The notes below the pieces were generated by a model. The model was not told the DNA's origin. It was given only the letters and a program-made list of their open reading frames with translations, and ran no database searches. A program made the translations under genes and the position numbers. A stretch of 64,000 bases of DNA from Saccharum officinarum (lineage: Eukaryota > Streptophyta > Magnoliopsida > Poales > Poaceae). Location of the stretch: assembly GCA_020631735.1 (NCBI GenBank), contig CM036221.1, positions 13,373,381-13,437,380 on the forward strand, written 5' to 3'. Below, one piece after another: positions 46,114 through 58,539 of this stretch (positions within the stretch are counted from its first letter, which is position 1; each line of letters opens with the position of its first letter).

Positions 46114-46125
46114 GCTCTGATACCA
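46114..46125 (-). other. Primer-binding site of element D (initiator tRNA-Met)
   Basis: TGGTATCAGAGC on the minus strand, four bases after the LTR end, a perfect match to the consensus. Confidence 0.85.
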
Positions 46126-46602
46126 CCTATGGCAGAATCTTCTAATCTAATGCCCTCCCAGGAGTACTTGTCTTCCATTAGACACTAAGTACCCAAGGGA
46201 GAACACTAAACTAAGTAATTCCGTCGAGCACACCACAAGGGAGAACTCGAAGATCTACATTTTTACATCAGGATCACAAATGAGAGAGTAAAGATTACAA
46301 CATCCTTACCATTTCTTACATCACTTTTAGTACAATATCAGAGTAATTCATTATGTAGTTATAACATCGGACTATAAAATATTATCAGAGTTTAGCGGAA
46401 ATGAAACCATTTAATGACAAGTTAAACATTAACACGAAGACATTTAAATGCATGAAATGATAATAGATGGATAGTATTTTCCTTGTAAAACTTTTAGTGA
46501 GAGTTTTAATAAATAAACTCTACTCCACATCGTAAAGGAAATTCTCGCTGAGCCCACCAGGAGGTTTCCACACACAAGTATCAGCTCATCAGCACCTGTC
46601 AC

Positions 46603-46656
46603 CTGCAACAGGGTAGAACAAACCCTGAGTACTCAATTGTACTCCGCAAGACTTAC
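46603..46656 (-). promoter_or_regulatory. 54-nt GTAAGT...TTGCAG module (element D 5' LTR)
   Basis: Second D copy; ends and length are as at 39,061-39,114. Confidence 0.7.
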
Positions 46657-47504
46657 CCGTCAGGAAGAAATAAAAAGACTCCAAGGATTATGCAAGGCTT
46701 TTTGGCTTGTGGGTTTCTTGTTTGCAAGAAGCAGCGCTAAGGGTGTGTCCTTAATTTCTTATATTTAATAGCCATATTTTATTTCTTATCCAACCTTCTA
46801 TGTAAGCACCTAATCTATAATCAAGCAGGGTTGAGCAAACAAAACCCATTTCTTCATCTTTCCACTGCCAATTCTTACTACGATACCAGAGCGTAGTCAA
46901 GTCGTACCGTCACGCAGAAATGACGATTCGTGAATCAATATGCCCAGCTGGGTACCCCGAAAAACACACGCCTCGCTTGTACCCTAGGCACAAGCAAGAC
47001 CAACCCGTTCTCCTCCTGTCACGGGTTTCTAGGTCCCCATCCAAACTTGGACTCCTAGCTCCCGTACTTGAGGCCCAGCCTCAATACGGTGCTAAGACCT
47101 CCACCTATCCCCGCCTCCAATCAGTCGGTCCGGAAAGAGCTAGAGCCCATGATAAGAGAGTAACGAGTCTTTCTAGCCCCCATCCGCTAGTATATGCTCG
47201 GGATAAGAAGATCTTTGACTTGACCAGGGTCCATACAACGAACGGACCTTAATTGACACAGGCGGAACAAATGCAACCAGAGCCCCGCTCTGTTGCCCAA
47301 CCAGGTCCAAGTCCATCCAACCCGTTCCGCCCGGTCTCCAATTATCCAATTACATTCATATTTCATGTGATAGTAACATGATGATAGTAACAATATTATA
47401 ATTCCTATCTCTCGCGAATGATAGGAAATCACTCGACTTCTACCGGAGTCCTGTAGCGTAGCAATCTACACGATTCTGTCATACTAGTGAGACTCATGGG
47501 ATCA

Positions 47505-47506
<2 letters not shown>

Positions 47507-47584
<78 letters not shown>
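47507..47584. repeat. (AT)n microsatellite, 78 bp
   Basis: Uninterrupted AT dinucleotides in one LTR of element D. The corresponding place in the other LTR (about 39,950-39,966) has only a short run, so the tract expanded after insertion. Confidence 0.95.
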
Positions 47585-47587
<3 letters not shown>

Positions 47588-50394
47588 AGTGGGTTTCATT
47601 CAACTCCTTTAAACTTAATGCACAAGCATAAAATAAAGTGCAGAATAATAGGGGTTATGCACCGGGGCTTGCCTGGGTAGAATATAACCAAAGTTAGCAT
47701 TCCATCATGGCGGCCCGATCATCCGGCACCATCCTTTCTGTTGCCTCCGGGTGACTCCACGATCCATCAGTATTCCTATTATGACATTCGCGGATGCAAC
47801 GCATAGAGACGTAAATAAACACGACAGTCGCAAAATTACACTATGATATCACCTCTCAAGCTAACGAACTAGCGTAGAGACTCACGTATTAAACCACGTA
47901 TCCTTCCTACACGTAACACGCTATTTTCCGACAAACATTTTTGTTATGAAACCCAAGTTGTGGCTTTGGCATTTTACCGCTTGAACACATGTATTCAATT
48001 TAGAGTTCACCGGCTACCCTAACGCATTTATCATTATGGAGCTATCGAAACTACAGTGAGTAAATAATATTATGAAGCTACTGTAAATTTTTTGAGGCCA
48101 ACACTATCCCCGTATTACTACAACCATGACTACAAGTTTACATTTAATAATTTCAAGTGTCCCAACTAATTAGAGCAAGCCTAACAATATTATGAAACTA
48201 CATGAGCCAATTACACCGTTAGATAGATCATGGATTTAGGAACCCTATGAACTTGGCTTCACAATTTTAGGACTCCTGCACTATTTTATATTGGGCTTAC
48301 AAGGTTGCTACCGAAATAAATTAGAAAACTACCTTGGAGGACTAACGGGCCGGTGGCAACCCAATCGGCCCAGCAGCCCGACGCGAGGCGCGGTCGCTCG
48401 CAACTGCAGGCCCAGCAACGGCCCAAGGCGGGGGAAGCTCGCGCACGCGCAACCAAATTGCAAAAGAGGGCTCGAGCTCTACGGAAATCAAGTGATGCAG
48501 CGAGTTACTATTTCTATAGACTAGAGCTTCGCACAAAACATCCAAGAAAGAGTTGCCTTCTCAACGGGGTGGTCCCCGGCGTGCTCGCGCGCGGCGGCGC
48601 TGCACCGGCCGACACCTGGTGCTGACGCTAGGCACCAGGAACCCGTACTGACCCTACCAGTGGGTCAACCTCCATCTACCGCTAAATCCGCACGCATGGG
48701 CTGCAGTTGCAAGCCCAGCGGTGCACCCCCACGCGCGGCAGCGGCGAGCGGCGATCGGCGGTGATGGCGCACCTAATCTGACGAACGAGGAGGGCGAGGA
48801 AGGGAACGAAGTGGTGCATGAGCACCAAAGGCATACCGCACGTACAGCTGAAGGATTGGAGCGGATGGGGAGAGCCTGCGTGGTGCTGGCCACGTGTGCC
48901 GTGAAGGGGATAGCGGCGAGCCGAGCTGGCAAGACGGCGTCACGCCACCACCGAAGGGGCCCTCGATCAAACCCACGCGCGCATGGTGAAGGTGAGGTCA
49001 AGGTGAGCTCAGATTAAGAACCAATTGAAATAAAAAGCAACGGAGAGGCTTACCCCCAAACTTGCCTTGCTCCGGCGGTGAGCAGACCGGCAGCAGGGGG
49101 AAAACGGAATTGGCCGGCAACACAGCTTGTCAGAGGCTTGGAGTGAGTCAGTAGCTAGCTAAGTTCCTATGCTATGCGCTGGTGCGAGCAATTGGACTAA
49201 GTAGCTCCGAGCTAGGCAACTGAAGACGGCGGTCGCGGTGGTCTAGTGCACGGCGAGGCTGTGGGGGGGGAAGGAAGGGATGTGCCCGAGCGAACCGAGC
49301 GAGTTAAGTTGGTAGCTCCAGACGGTGGACCACGCAGGCACGCGGTGCGGTTGACGCAATGGGGAGGGCTGGCACGACGCACACGATACGGTGGCCCGAC
49401 CGAGCGGGAGAGCCAGCGCCGACCGGAGGCAATGCAGGGTAGGGGGAAAGAAACCGAGTGGATGGCCCGGCTCTGGTGTGACGCAACCAGCAGCAGAGCG
49501 CGCACGGGGCCAGCCACAGAAGGATGCGACGGCAGCACGACCGGGGAGCAGAGAGGTAACGCGGCGCACAGGGCGCGTCCTTGCGAGGTGACCGCGTACC
49601 CTGGCTGAGCCCGAGCGAAAGTTGACGAGCATGAAAATTAAAGCAAAACAAAGATCATCAATTCATCGGAGCATGGCTCAACCAGTTTTGTGCACCTACA
49701 GTCGCACCAACAACTGTCTATCGAAGCCATCGACACGGCCCGAGAGTGACCCAAGGAAAAGATGGGAAGGTGCCATGATGCGTTCGTCATGCCAAGTGCC
49801 AGTTCACAAACAGAGCAAGGAACAATGTTCACTGCGTGCTCTAGGTAGCTTTGGCAAATTTTTTACGGAAGCAACGTGACCCCCAACATGCTGACAACCT
49901 ATACCAAGCTCACGTGCCCACTTACATGCAACCGATGGTACCACTACACGTAGCAAGTGCTTAGTCATTTCTTTCAAATTTAAATGTCAAAACGGCATTG
50001 TCATTACTCCCTTCGTTTTAGGTAGAATTGAATTTTGAATTTGATTTTCGGAGCTAGCAAAACTCTAGCTAACCATAATTATTCCCCAAACAAGAAGGTT
50101 GCACTTCCATCTACGCAACTCGTGCATACATCTTTTACTTACGCGCCATGCTCAAGTTACCTTTTTATTTTTGTTTATAAATGTGTTTTCACGCCAACAA
50201 TTAAAACGACCGATCGTTCCATTTCTAATTATGGTCTTGTTAGTATGTTTTCACATAACACCAATTAACCGACACTATCCGATTATCGTTTACGTGAGGA
50301 ATTTTTTTTTCTTAAAACCCGAGAACTTGTTTACTCAATTTCTTTTGATCCTAATCGGGGTGCTAAGCAAGCTCGTAACACCAGGGGTGTTACA

Positions 50395-50721
50395 ACATGG
50401 CTATTTCATATATAAAGGTTACCACTACCATTCGACCACAGGGTAACGGTGCGGTCAAGTTATCACTCATACATACCTTGGCTTGGGCGTAGATGTAAAA
50501 TTAAAAACCCCCCCCAAGTTAGTACTTAATTAAGCCACCTAAGGGTCCATAATTGGGCATAAAGGAAATGCCCACTGGCATACTTAGATTTAAAATTCAG
50601 ATTTGAACAAACCTATATATGTAGTAGCTATAAGTTGTCAAAAACTGATTTTTGCAAATAAAACCTTTGTTTTCAATACACATATGACATGTTTAGTGTT
50701 GAACCTTGCTCCGATACCAGC
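50395..50721 (-). other. Leader start and primer-binding site of element B
   Basis: On the minus strand, TGGTATCGGAGC (50,719-50,708) follows the 5' LTR by two bases: the initiator tRNA-Met site with one G-U position. The next ~300 bases resemble the start of element A's leader (GGACCCTTAGGTGGCTTAAT, TACTAACTTGGGGG). Element D is inserted at the end of this stretch. Confidence 0.8.
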
Positions 50722-52380
50722 TGTAACGGAACCGCCCAAATTATAAGAACAAAAGTATAAAAACAATCGCCGGAGCAATTAAATTCCCGTACTTAAGCTC
50801 CTATAACTCTGGTAGTCCAATAAAATCACGAGGAATTTCAAACCAAGCAACATACAAGCCAAGATCGTAGTGGTCCAACATAACAGGTCATATGTTACAT
50901 CTATTTCATAAGTAATTCAACATATATCGGAGTTTAGTAAAGTTATTACAACTCAAGTTCAAAAGTAGCGGAAGCAAAGTAGTTTGAAACTAATATCACT
51001 TAATTCAAATACATGCCCATGATCAGAAGCATGAGAGACAAGATAGCTCAGAAGGATCATGCCCATGATCACACTCTGCCATTACTGCAGGAGCCATCTA
51101 ATTCTTGCAATAGCCATGATACATCATAACCTGCAATAAGTGGGAATAAACCCTGAGTATGAGAAGGTACTTAGCTAGACTTACCCGTCATAAACCAGAA
51201 ATAATATGACACCAAGGAGTATGCAAGGTTTTCTTTCAGTGGGCTAGCTTGACTCATTTGCGAAAAGCATAAGTTATCATGAATAAACTAATTTAAGTCC
51301 TTTTTGCATCATCTATATTATAACCTATTAATCTAGGTAAGCACCTATGCTAAAGAAATCACTTGATTGACCATTAACATCAAAGGTTACCATTTCAGGT
51401 TTAGCATTTCCAACATCATCCACATAACCATCCGTGTTCCATCATCATTACTACGATGCCGTAACTCGAGTCAAGTGCTCACTATCCAGGAGCGATGGCG
51501 ATTTGAATCGATTATTAACCAGCTGGTAATTTATTCCTCACACAAACCTCACTCACCCGCTAAAGTGAGATATTGGTCACCGAGTCAACTATCCAGGTAA
51601 AGTCTCGAGTTTGCCAGGAACCACATGTACCTAGGGGCCGCCCGACTGCTCTTTGGCCTTATCATCGCGCCCCCGTGTCCTACCACACCTGCTCTGGTAC
51701 AGTGCGCTGCGGGCAATCCACTCGGCCCGAATAATCTCCCAGCTTCGCGGTTGAAAGGTACGTTATTCGGCCAGCTAAATGTGAGGCATGCGTTCAACAT
51801 GACCCGAGGCCCAACAACGGTCGGTCCTTAATCGACATAGACAAAAACTACAAGCACCCCAGAACCCTGTCTGGTTGCCCAATACTTATTCCGTCCAGTC
51901 TCCAATTATCCATCAACACTTGGTTATTTCCAGGATATCGTCCATTCCATAGCTAAAGTATTCCAGTAACCACCTATAATTCCAGGTGACAGGAAATCAC
52001 CGATCGCTACCGGTCTAAGCAGGGCTAAGCAGTTATTCGACCCTAAACCTAGCAGGGTAAGAATGTAATAAGGTAGGCAAGGATAGTAATAAATGCATCA
52101 ACGGTTTCACTCAACTCCTACAACTTAATGCAACAATACATATATAACATATATATGCTCAATTGCTTTTATAAAGTAGGAGGCTTAGAATGCTCTGGAG
52201 CTTTCCTGGGATCGAACACTAGGTTAGTGATTGATAGATAACACTCGCTTGGCGAGCATCTCCCATCCCAGCACTTGCTTAATCCTTTCATCTTCGGGAT
52301 AGGTCCACCAAACACCGTCTTCAGGTTTGGCTTCAACATCTCATCCTTCATGTGGTGCATCTAGCGTACCTAGATGAGAT
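50722..52380 (-). repeat. 5' LTR of element B, part next to the primer site
   Basis: Matches 30,134-31,801 of the 3' LTR. It carries the 54-nt module in a slightly mutated form (51,131-51,184). It is interrupted after GATGAGAT by element C and resumes at 62,370. Confidence 0.9.
51131..51184 (-). promoter_or_regulatory. 54-nt GTAAGT...TTGCAG module (element B 5' LTR), mutated stem
   Basis: The GTAAGT start is kept; the acceptor end is TATTGCAG and both stem arms carry changes relative to 30,558-30,611. The 54-nt length is unchanged. Confidence 0.6.
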
Positions 52381-55300
52381 TGTAACACCCTAAAATTTTG
52401 AAAAGAAGAAAAGTAGGAGAAATATGATTTTTATATATTTTTGTGAGCATGCAAATTTAGGATAATAATGATTTTTATAAATTTAAAATCAAATATAAGA
52501 GTAGAAACATGTTTGTGCACTCATGCTGTTGCATTTAAATTTTTGAGATGAGTGGTTTGATCAAATTCAAATTTGGATTTGAAAATCTTTTGAAAATGCT
52601 TTGAAAAAAATTAGAAAAAGAAAAAAAAAGGAATTTCTTTTCTTCTCGGGCCGCTTCTTACCGCAGCCCACAGCTCGGCCTGCCCTCCCCCCGCGCGGCC
52701 CATCTTTCCCGCACCAGCGCCCGCCTTCGCCCGCGTGGGCCAAGCCCAGCCACCGCGGCCCGCCAAGCCAGCGCGCGGCCGTTCCCTCTCTGAGTCGCCG
52801 ACATATGGGACCCGCCTGTCAGCGTCTCCTTCCCCTTTCCTTCTCCTTCCTCCGGCACTTTCCAAAAATGGAAACCGCCGCCTTCCCCTTTCATCGGATT
52901 CGATCGACCGAATCCATCTTGAATCCCTCCCTTTCCTTGTTTCCTCGTGCCTCCGGGCTATAAAAATCGGACCCCTGTGCTATTCCGCATCCAACCCATC
53001 CCTTTTGAACCGTTTTGGTCGTCTCGTCGAGCCACCGCATGTGCCACCGCCGCCATACCCGCCACCGTGAGCTAAGCGCCATCTTCGGTCCCTCAATCGA
53101 CCTCCCTCTTGTGCGTGGTAAGATCGCCGTGACTTGCTCGTGCTCCCTGTACTTTCCACTTGTTGAATGGAGGCCAGGAGCGCCGTTTTCATCAAACGCC
53201 GGCGAGTTCGGCCGGTTCCGGCCATGGCGCCACCGCACGGTCACCTTCTCCGGTGGGAGCGCCGCCGGCTCCCTCCCCGATCCAATCTGGATCGTTGATT
53301 TTGAATCCAACGTCTGTTATTTAAAGATACCGGTTCGCCTGTGAAACTTGCTAAAGAGCCCCTGAAGTTTTTAAGTTCTTAACCCGCAGTCCAAAGCGTA
53401 TTCCCGGTTTACGTTTTCTTTTCTGTAAAGCGTATTTTGATCGTGTAACTTCCGAAAATACGTTTTGATCTGTTGAAAGCGTAATTCGTTTCGGTAATTG
53501 AAAAATACGTTTTCTGATATTTACAGTTTTGCCACTGAGTTAGTTTTAGTCATAAATTATCCGTTTTAACTCCGATTTGATCCATTCAAATTGCGTTAGA
53601 TTCGTATTTGCGAGCTCTACATGATGATAGAACTGTACGGTAGGTTTGAGATAATTTATTTTCGAGTTTATATTAAAGTAATTATTTATCTATAGGAAAT
53701 CTTAGAAAATTCATAATTTGTATGTTTTAAATCCAAATTTCGTGATCTTTATGTCTATGTGATCGTAGTAACGTGTAGAAGAGTTTTACAAACTTGTTAT
53801 ACTGTTAGTGTTACTGTTGGTTAGGTTTTCTATTTTTAAGTTCCGATGTGAGATTTAATCTATTACTTTAATAAAGTAAATTTTGTTTAAATCATATCTT
53901 CTACGTTTTAGATCCGTTTTAGCTCATTTGAGTTGCGTTAGATTCATAGCAACGAGATCTACGCGTTAGTGACAGTGTTTACCATATTACTAATTCTGAA
54001 ATTTTATGGTTTAAATCATATCTTGATTAATAATTATGCAACTGGGTTTTGTAAATAAAATATGATTTGTTTTACTTTAGTTTTATAATTTGAATCTAAA
54101 TTTGACTTAATTCCGTATATAGTATTTATAAAATATTTTATATATGTTATTATATAATGAAAACACATGAAACTAATAGTTTTATATTTTCTCCTATGAG
54201 CAAATCTTTCGGTAGATGTATCTTTTCAACCGTAGCTCTGATTAGTGTGCTTTTCGCGTCTGTGTATTCGTAGAGAGACGTAGATTCGTTCTACAAACTT
54301 TTCATCTTAATTTTATGTTTGGTGTACTGTTCTAATTTAGATCTATTGTTTGCTTCGTGTATGATTGCTCGATGTGTGTGTGGTGATTTATTGATCAAGT
54401 CCAGTCGGTGAGATATACGTGGTTATCAAGAAGAAGAAGAACGTTGAAGATTAAAGCTTACCGAAGGATCGGTGTTTAAGGCAAGTATAGCATGGGATTA
54501 TCCTTGTTTCCTATTCATCTTTAATATACTTAATTCATATGCATGTGTCTACCTTGTTACCATTAGGGATATCCTAGTTTTTGTATCTTGTACCTTGACA
54601 CCCATGGGACATTGCATTGGGTAGTATTATGCTAGCGCTCAAGATAAATAATCATGATCTGTAACTTGACTAATGATATATGCAATAAACGTTTAAATGA
54701 TGCTTTAAAGCAATATGGCTCAAGAGGGCTAGAGCATATTTGGTTGTTTTTATGGTGCTCTAGTTTCTCTCCTTAAGAACTTTTCTATAAGCGAACATCC
54801 GGGACTTACAGTACAACTGTGGGGGCTATATGGCTCTGGCTTTAGTCAAGTATGAGGACCTTTTCTAGCTTGTTAGAGGTATTCCTTCATGGCGTAAGAA
54901 CGGCTTGACGAATCGGGTATAGTGCGGCCTCTATCCTTATGTGTATAGGCTGCGCGTTATTGTGCCATTTGGAAGGGGGGCTCTACATCTGTTTGCCAAG
55001 TGAATCTAATGGCCCTAACTTGTTAGACGAACCTTTGAAAGGCTTCATAGTGAACCCTGCCGACCTTCCTTGGAAGTGGGTCAAGAGATTAGCTACCTCG
55101 GGCGAAAGGGTAAATCACGACTCACAGTGAAAGTGTACAACCTCTGCAGAGTGTAAAACTGTTATAACAGCCGTGCTCACGGTCACGAGTGGCCTTGGAC
55201 CCTTACAGAATAAATGATGAACACTGATGATAATGATAATACTGATGATATTGATGCTCACTAATGATTATTGTTTCTTGCTATACATTATTCTTGTTTA

Positions 55301-55739
55301 CATGATCATGAGGTTATTTGGGATTTTGGTAAACTTGTTGCTACTCAATTGTTAAAGAGATGACTAACTAAAAGCTATTGCAGTAAACCCGTGTCAAACT
55401 TTTTGAGCCTCATGAACCCTATGTTATATTTGTTGAGTTCGACATGGACTCACTCTTGCTATCTCCCCACATCTCAGGAAGGGTACCAGACTGTTAGATT
55501 CTAGAATTGTTAGGCTTGTGATCAACCAGTTAGTTTGATCCTGGAGTGAAGGTTGCACCCGGTGTTCGGAGTTGTCTTTCCGCTGTGTTGCTCTTTAAGG
55601 TATATTTTATACTATTGTGTTATGTATATTAAGCATTTGTCTCTTGATATTACACTTATCTGTGGCTATATGTGAGATTTGTCTTCTTTATTTCACATAT
55701 GGTGTATGTCTGGTTTTGTCCTTAAAATCGGGTGTGACA
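52381..55739 (+). repeat. 5' LTR of element C
   Basis: A 3,359-bp LTR with an AT-rich first ~240 bp, a GC-rich block (52,640-53,340), then AT-rich sequence. A TATA box lies at 52,959. Frames open on both strands in the GC-rich block are composition effects and appear identically in the 3' LTR. Confidence 0.92.
52959..52967 (+). promoter_or_regulatory. TATA box of element C LTR
   Basis: TATAAAAAT after CTCCGGGC, inside the GC-rich block. A start about 30 bases downstream would give a leader through the rest of the LTR. A second copy is near 60,448 in the 3' LTR. Confidence 0.6.
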
Positions 55740-55742
55740 GAT

Positions 55743-55754
55743 TGGTATCAGAGC
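55743..55754 (+). other. Primer-binding site of element C (initiator tRNA-Met)
   Basis: TGGTATCAGAGC, three bases after the LTR, a perfect consensus match. Confidence 0.88.
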
Positions 55755-56020
55755 AATGCTGACTGTAGGACGCAAGCCTAGTTAGAACTGGACGTTTAGC
55801 ATGTTCTCATTGTTGCCTATTTCTTGCTTCTCTTTAACTTTGTTATTTTCTCAAAGTTATGCTTAATTCTATCCCCATTCTGTTATAAAAACCTTGTCTC
55901 TATTTTGAACCTTTTCTCCTTGTCTATTAGATGGCTCGTGACGAGAAGACTATGGATTTCAGAGGTTAAGAGGACTGAATTGTGTCGCTCTTGCTCACTT
56001 TTGACAAGAAACCATTAGCA

Positions 56021-57202
56021 ATGCAAAACCAATTACTAGAAGAAATGGCTCAACATGGGAATTCTCAACGATGCTTATCTCAAGGTCAAGCCAACATATC
56101 CAAGGGGTCAGAGAAGATACAAGTAGCAGAAGCTTGGAAGAATATGAAATCCAATAAAGATGTTGATAGTAAGGCATTTGGAGAGCAGGAACAATGTCAC
56201 TGCTGTAAGCATTATGGTTTTCCCTGTCTTCGAAATGAGTCTAATAAGGGGAAAGTCAAGGTGGATCCAAATTTTGAGATCAACATGGACAAGAAGAGAA
56301 AGGCAATCTCATTAGAACCACTTGTGGAAAGCAATCAGCAAGCGAGTTCAACTACATTGTCACATGCAGCCCTGATCCCCTGTCAAACAAATTCAAACCC
56401 TGAAGAGTTAGAAGCCCCTACCGCTAAAACTACTTCCCATGAAGTAGTCATAGATGGATGGACAATTACCTATAAGGAGTATCAACCCCGAAAGGCCAAA
56501 CAAGCTAAGAAACAAGCCAAAGGGACGAAGGTGAACTTTTATGGCCAGCAAGATAGCAGCATACCAAACAACAGTTCCGTAGAGTATGACATCACAAAAG
56601 ATCCAGCTAAGAGAAAGTGTTATCATTGCCAGCAGGAAGGACATTATATCAAATCTTGCCCACAGAAGAATCAACAACAGCAAGACCCAGGACAGGACGT
56701 CCAAAAGGAGCATGTGCAGGGAAATAAATTAAAAAGAAATTACATCCATGGAAGGTTGAAACATGTGGATATTTCTACCATTCCCGGAGCTAAGGAGGTC
56801 GTGTTTGGATCAATTCCCGTAAGTTCAGGAAATGCCAAGGTTTTGTTTGACCCCAGTGCCTCACATTCGTTCATATCTAGACAATATGCAAAAGATCATA
56901 ACATACTTATGCTTCCAAGGGGGAAAACAGTGATGATTGAAACTCCAAGAGGTGAAATAAAGGCAGACCGCGTATGCCCAAAAGTTAGTCTGGACATAAA
57001 GGGGGTAAATTTTAAGGTAAACCTCATTGTTTTGGAATTAATGGGCATTGATGTTATCCTTGGAATAGACTGGTTATCTACTTGTAAAGGAGTGATTGAG
57101 TATGCCCAATGTTCAGTGTTTCTAACTACACTTTCAGGAGAAAGGATTAAGTATGAGGGTATTAAATCTATACCTGAGGGATGCCAGGTTGACCCATCTT
57201 AA
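56021..57202 (+). pseudogene. Gypsy gag C-terminal part with zinc knuckle and altered protease (element C)
   Basis: An open frame of 393 residues from ATG 56,021. The original start is probably ATG 55,931 in the same frame, cut by TAA at 55,967. The capsid domain is largely missing: the N-terminus is short and Gln/Lys-rich. A CCHC knuckle CYHCQQEGHYIKSC lies at about residue 200 (56,618). A retropepsin-like domain follows with VLFDPSASHSFIS at 56,840 and VILGIDWLSTCKGVI near 57,052. The catalytic D-[S/T]-G triad reads D-P-S, so proteolysis is doubtful, while the rest of the fold is well kept. The domain ends about 20 residues after LTTLSGERIKYEG. No pol follows in frame. Confidence 0.78.
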
Positions 57203-58414
57203 GGTATGAGTTATAAGAATGGTAGATGCAGAGATTCAGATGTCCATATAAAGCAATAAGGAATGTAAGAGATGTTATCTACTTTGGAAGCTGCTACAAT
57301 CACACCATGTTTAAGGAATAGGAGTTATGTTCCGTGTAATAAAACCGTTAGTAGCCAAGTTGAGTCGTCTTAATGTGTGGCTAATGAACATTTAAGTGTT
57401 TAGTTGCTTTGTGCTTATGTTTATGCTTGAGTTGGAATTTTGTAATGAGTGGAATGATCTCGTGGGTTTTGACCATGATTTCATTTAGTTTATATGTATA
57501 AGGTATAAGGATTAATGAAATAAATAGCTGGGTTTTGGTTATCTCCTGCTTTCTATATCTTGTCTTTCGGAGCAGCCTGTCTTTATCAACTTATATCTCT
57601 GTTCTTGAAATACCAAAAATCATGAGAGAATTCTGGACAAGAGTGGACTTCAACATCTATCTCTAAATGCAAGAACCACCCTCATAGTTATTTTGGATTG
57701 GGAGATACAAAAATCACAAGACGATGCAACTGTGCTGTCTGAAACCTGGAACAGAATCTGTTATGTGTTGGTTTTCGGTCAAGATAGCTGTAGAATCTGG
57801 AAGTGTGTTCTATAAGTAAGTTGCAGAGAATTTTATAAGCTTTCCATCGGTGTAAACTACAGCTTCATTGGGTTAACAAAATGAGAGTTACAGCTGTTTT
57901 ACTGCACTGCTAATTTTCTACTCGTGAGAAATTTTAGATTTCTTGTTCTTACCCATACACAAGAGTATCATTGGGATGTCAGAACACTTTTATGCTAAGT
58001 AGCTCATCTAGAAGAAAAAGGTTCAAAGCTACCCTATTTAGTGTCTCTTATTTTAAGGGGGGTAGCCAATGTAAAGAAGGATTATTAAGATTGAACTCTT
58101 TAGTTGGAAGTATTGGTTAGTCTCCATGATTGAGTTGCCACTCTTGAGCAAAAATGTTCTGTGAACAAGGTTGATAATTTTGGATCCATGGAGACGAGAG
58201 TTGTCCTTTTAGATAGTTCATGGTTATGATCATCTATACTTGCTCGTGTTGCTGATGTTGGTCACTTGATGACAGGAAGTGTAGTGTCTCATGACTCAGG
58301 AGCCCTATATGACGTCTCGCACTAATATGTGGAAAAAGATTGATGTTTCTGCCATTGAAGGATGTTATGGGTATGATGAAGCCGAGCACTATCAAAACAA
58401 CAATGTTGAAGAGT
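57203..58414 (+). other. Non-coding spacer between the two protease-like ORFs of element C
   Basis: About 1.2 kb of AT-rich sequence with no long frame. It contains a GGGGGGTAGCC-type purine run at about 58,055-58,066 and a short ORF relic (TNMWKKIDVSAIEG, about 58,320) that resembles the region before a gypsy protease. This suggests that a second, partial element body was joined here. Confidence 0.55.
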
Positions 58415-58539
58415 AAGTTGGGAGTGAACTAAGTCAGAATCCACAACAACGAAAGCGAAAAAGGAAAGCCCTTAAGAAGCCTGCTCAAGGAAGCAAAGCG
58501 CAGCAAAACTATGTCAATGGAAGGCTGAGCAATGTGGAT

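Larger units (their letters stand above)
38587..50394 (-). mobile_element. Gypsy element D, non-autonomous, nested in the leader of element B
   Basis: Minus orientation: 5' LTR 50,394-46,130, primer site 46,125-46,114, internal region of only 3.4 kb, polypurine tract, 3' LTR 42,760-38,587. LTR ends are TGTAACACC...TCTGCCA. I count 16 substitutions in about 415 aligned LTR bases. The flanking five bases are ATGTG (38,582-38,586) and ACATG (50,395-50,399), matching at only 3 of 5 positions, so the duplication has decayed or a border is off by a base. Its only protein relic is an accessory ORF; gag and pol are absent. Insertion into B is supported because B's leader continues on both sides in the order seen in element A. 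Confidence 0.88.
46130..50394 (-). repeat. 5' LTR of element D
   Basis: A 4,265-bp LTR matching 38,587-42,760. The length difference is largely explained by the expanded (AT)n run at 47,507-47,584. It contains the 54-nt module (46,603-46,656), the GGCAAGCCCCGGTGCAT motif (47,657-47,673, minus strand) and a GC-rich block at about 48,330-49,620. The tip carries a hairpin, GTAACACC-AGG-GGTGTTAC (50,375-50,393). Confidence 0.92.

Noticed and set aside
52601..53344. Several 80-139 codon frames on both strands, repeated at 60,055-60,833
   Set aside because: GC-rich island of element C's LTR; identical because the LTRs are identical, and no domain is seen.
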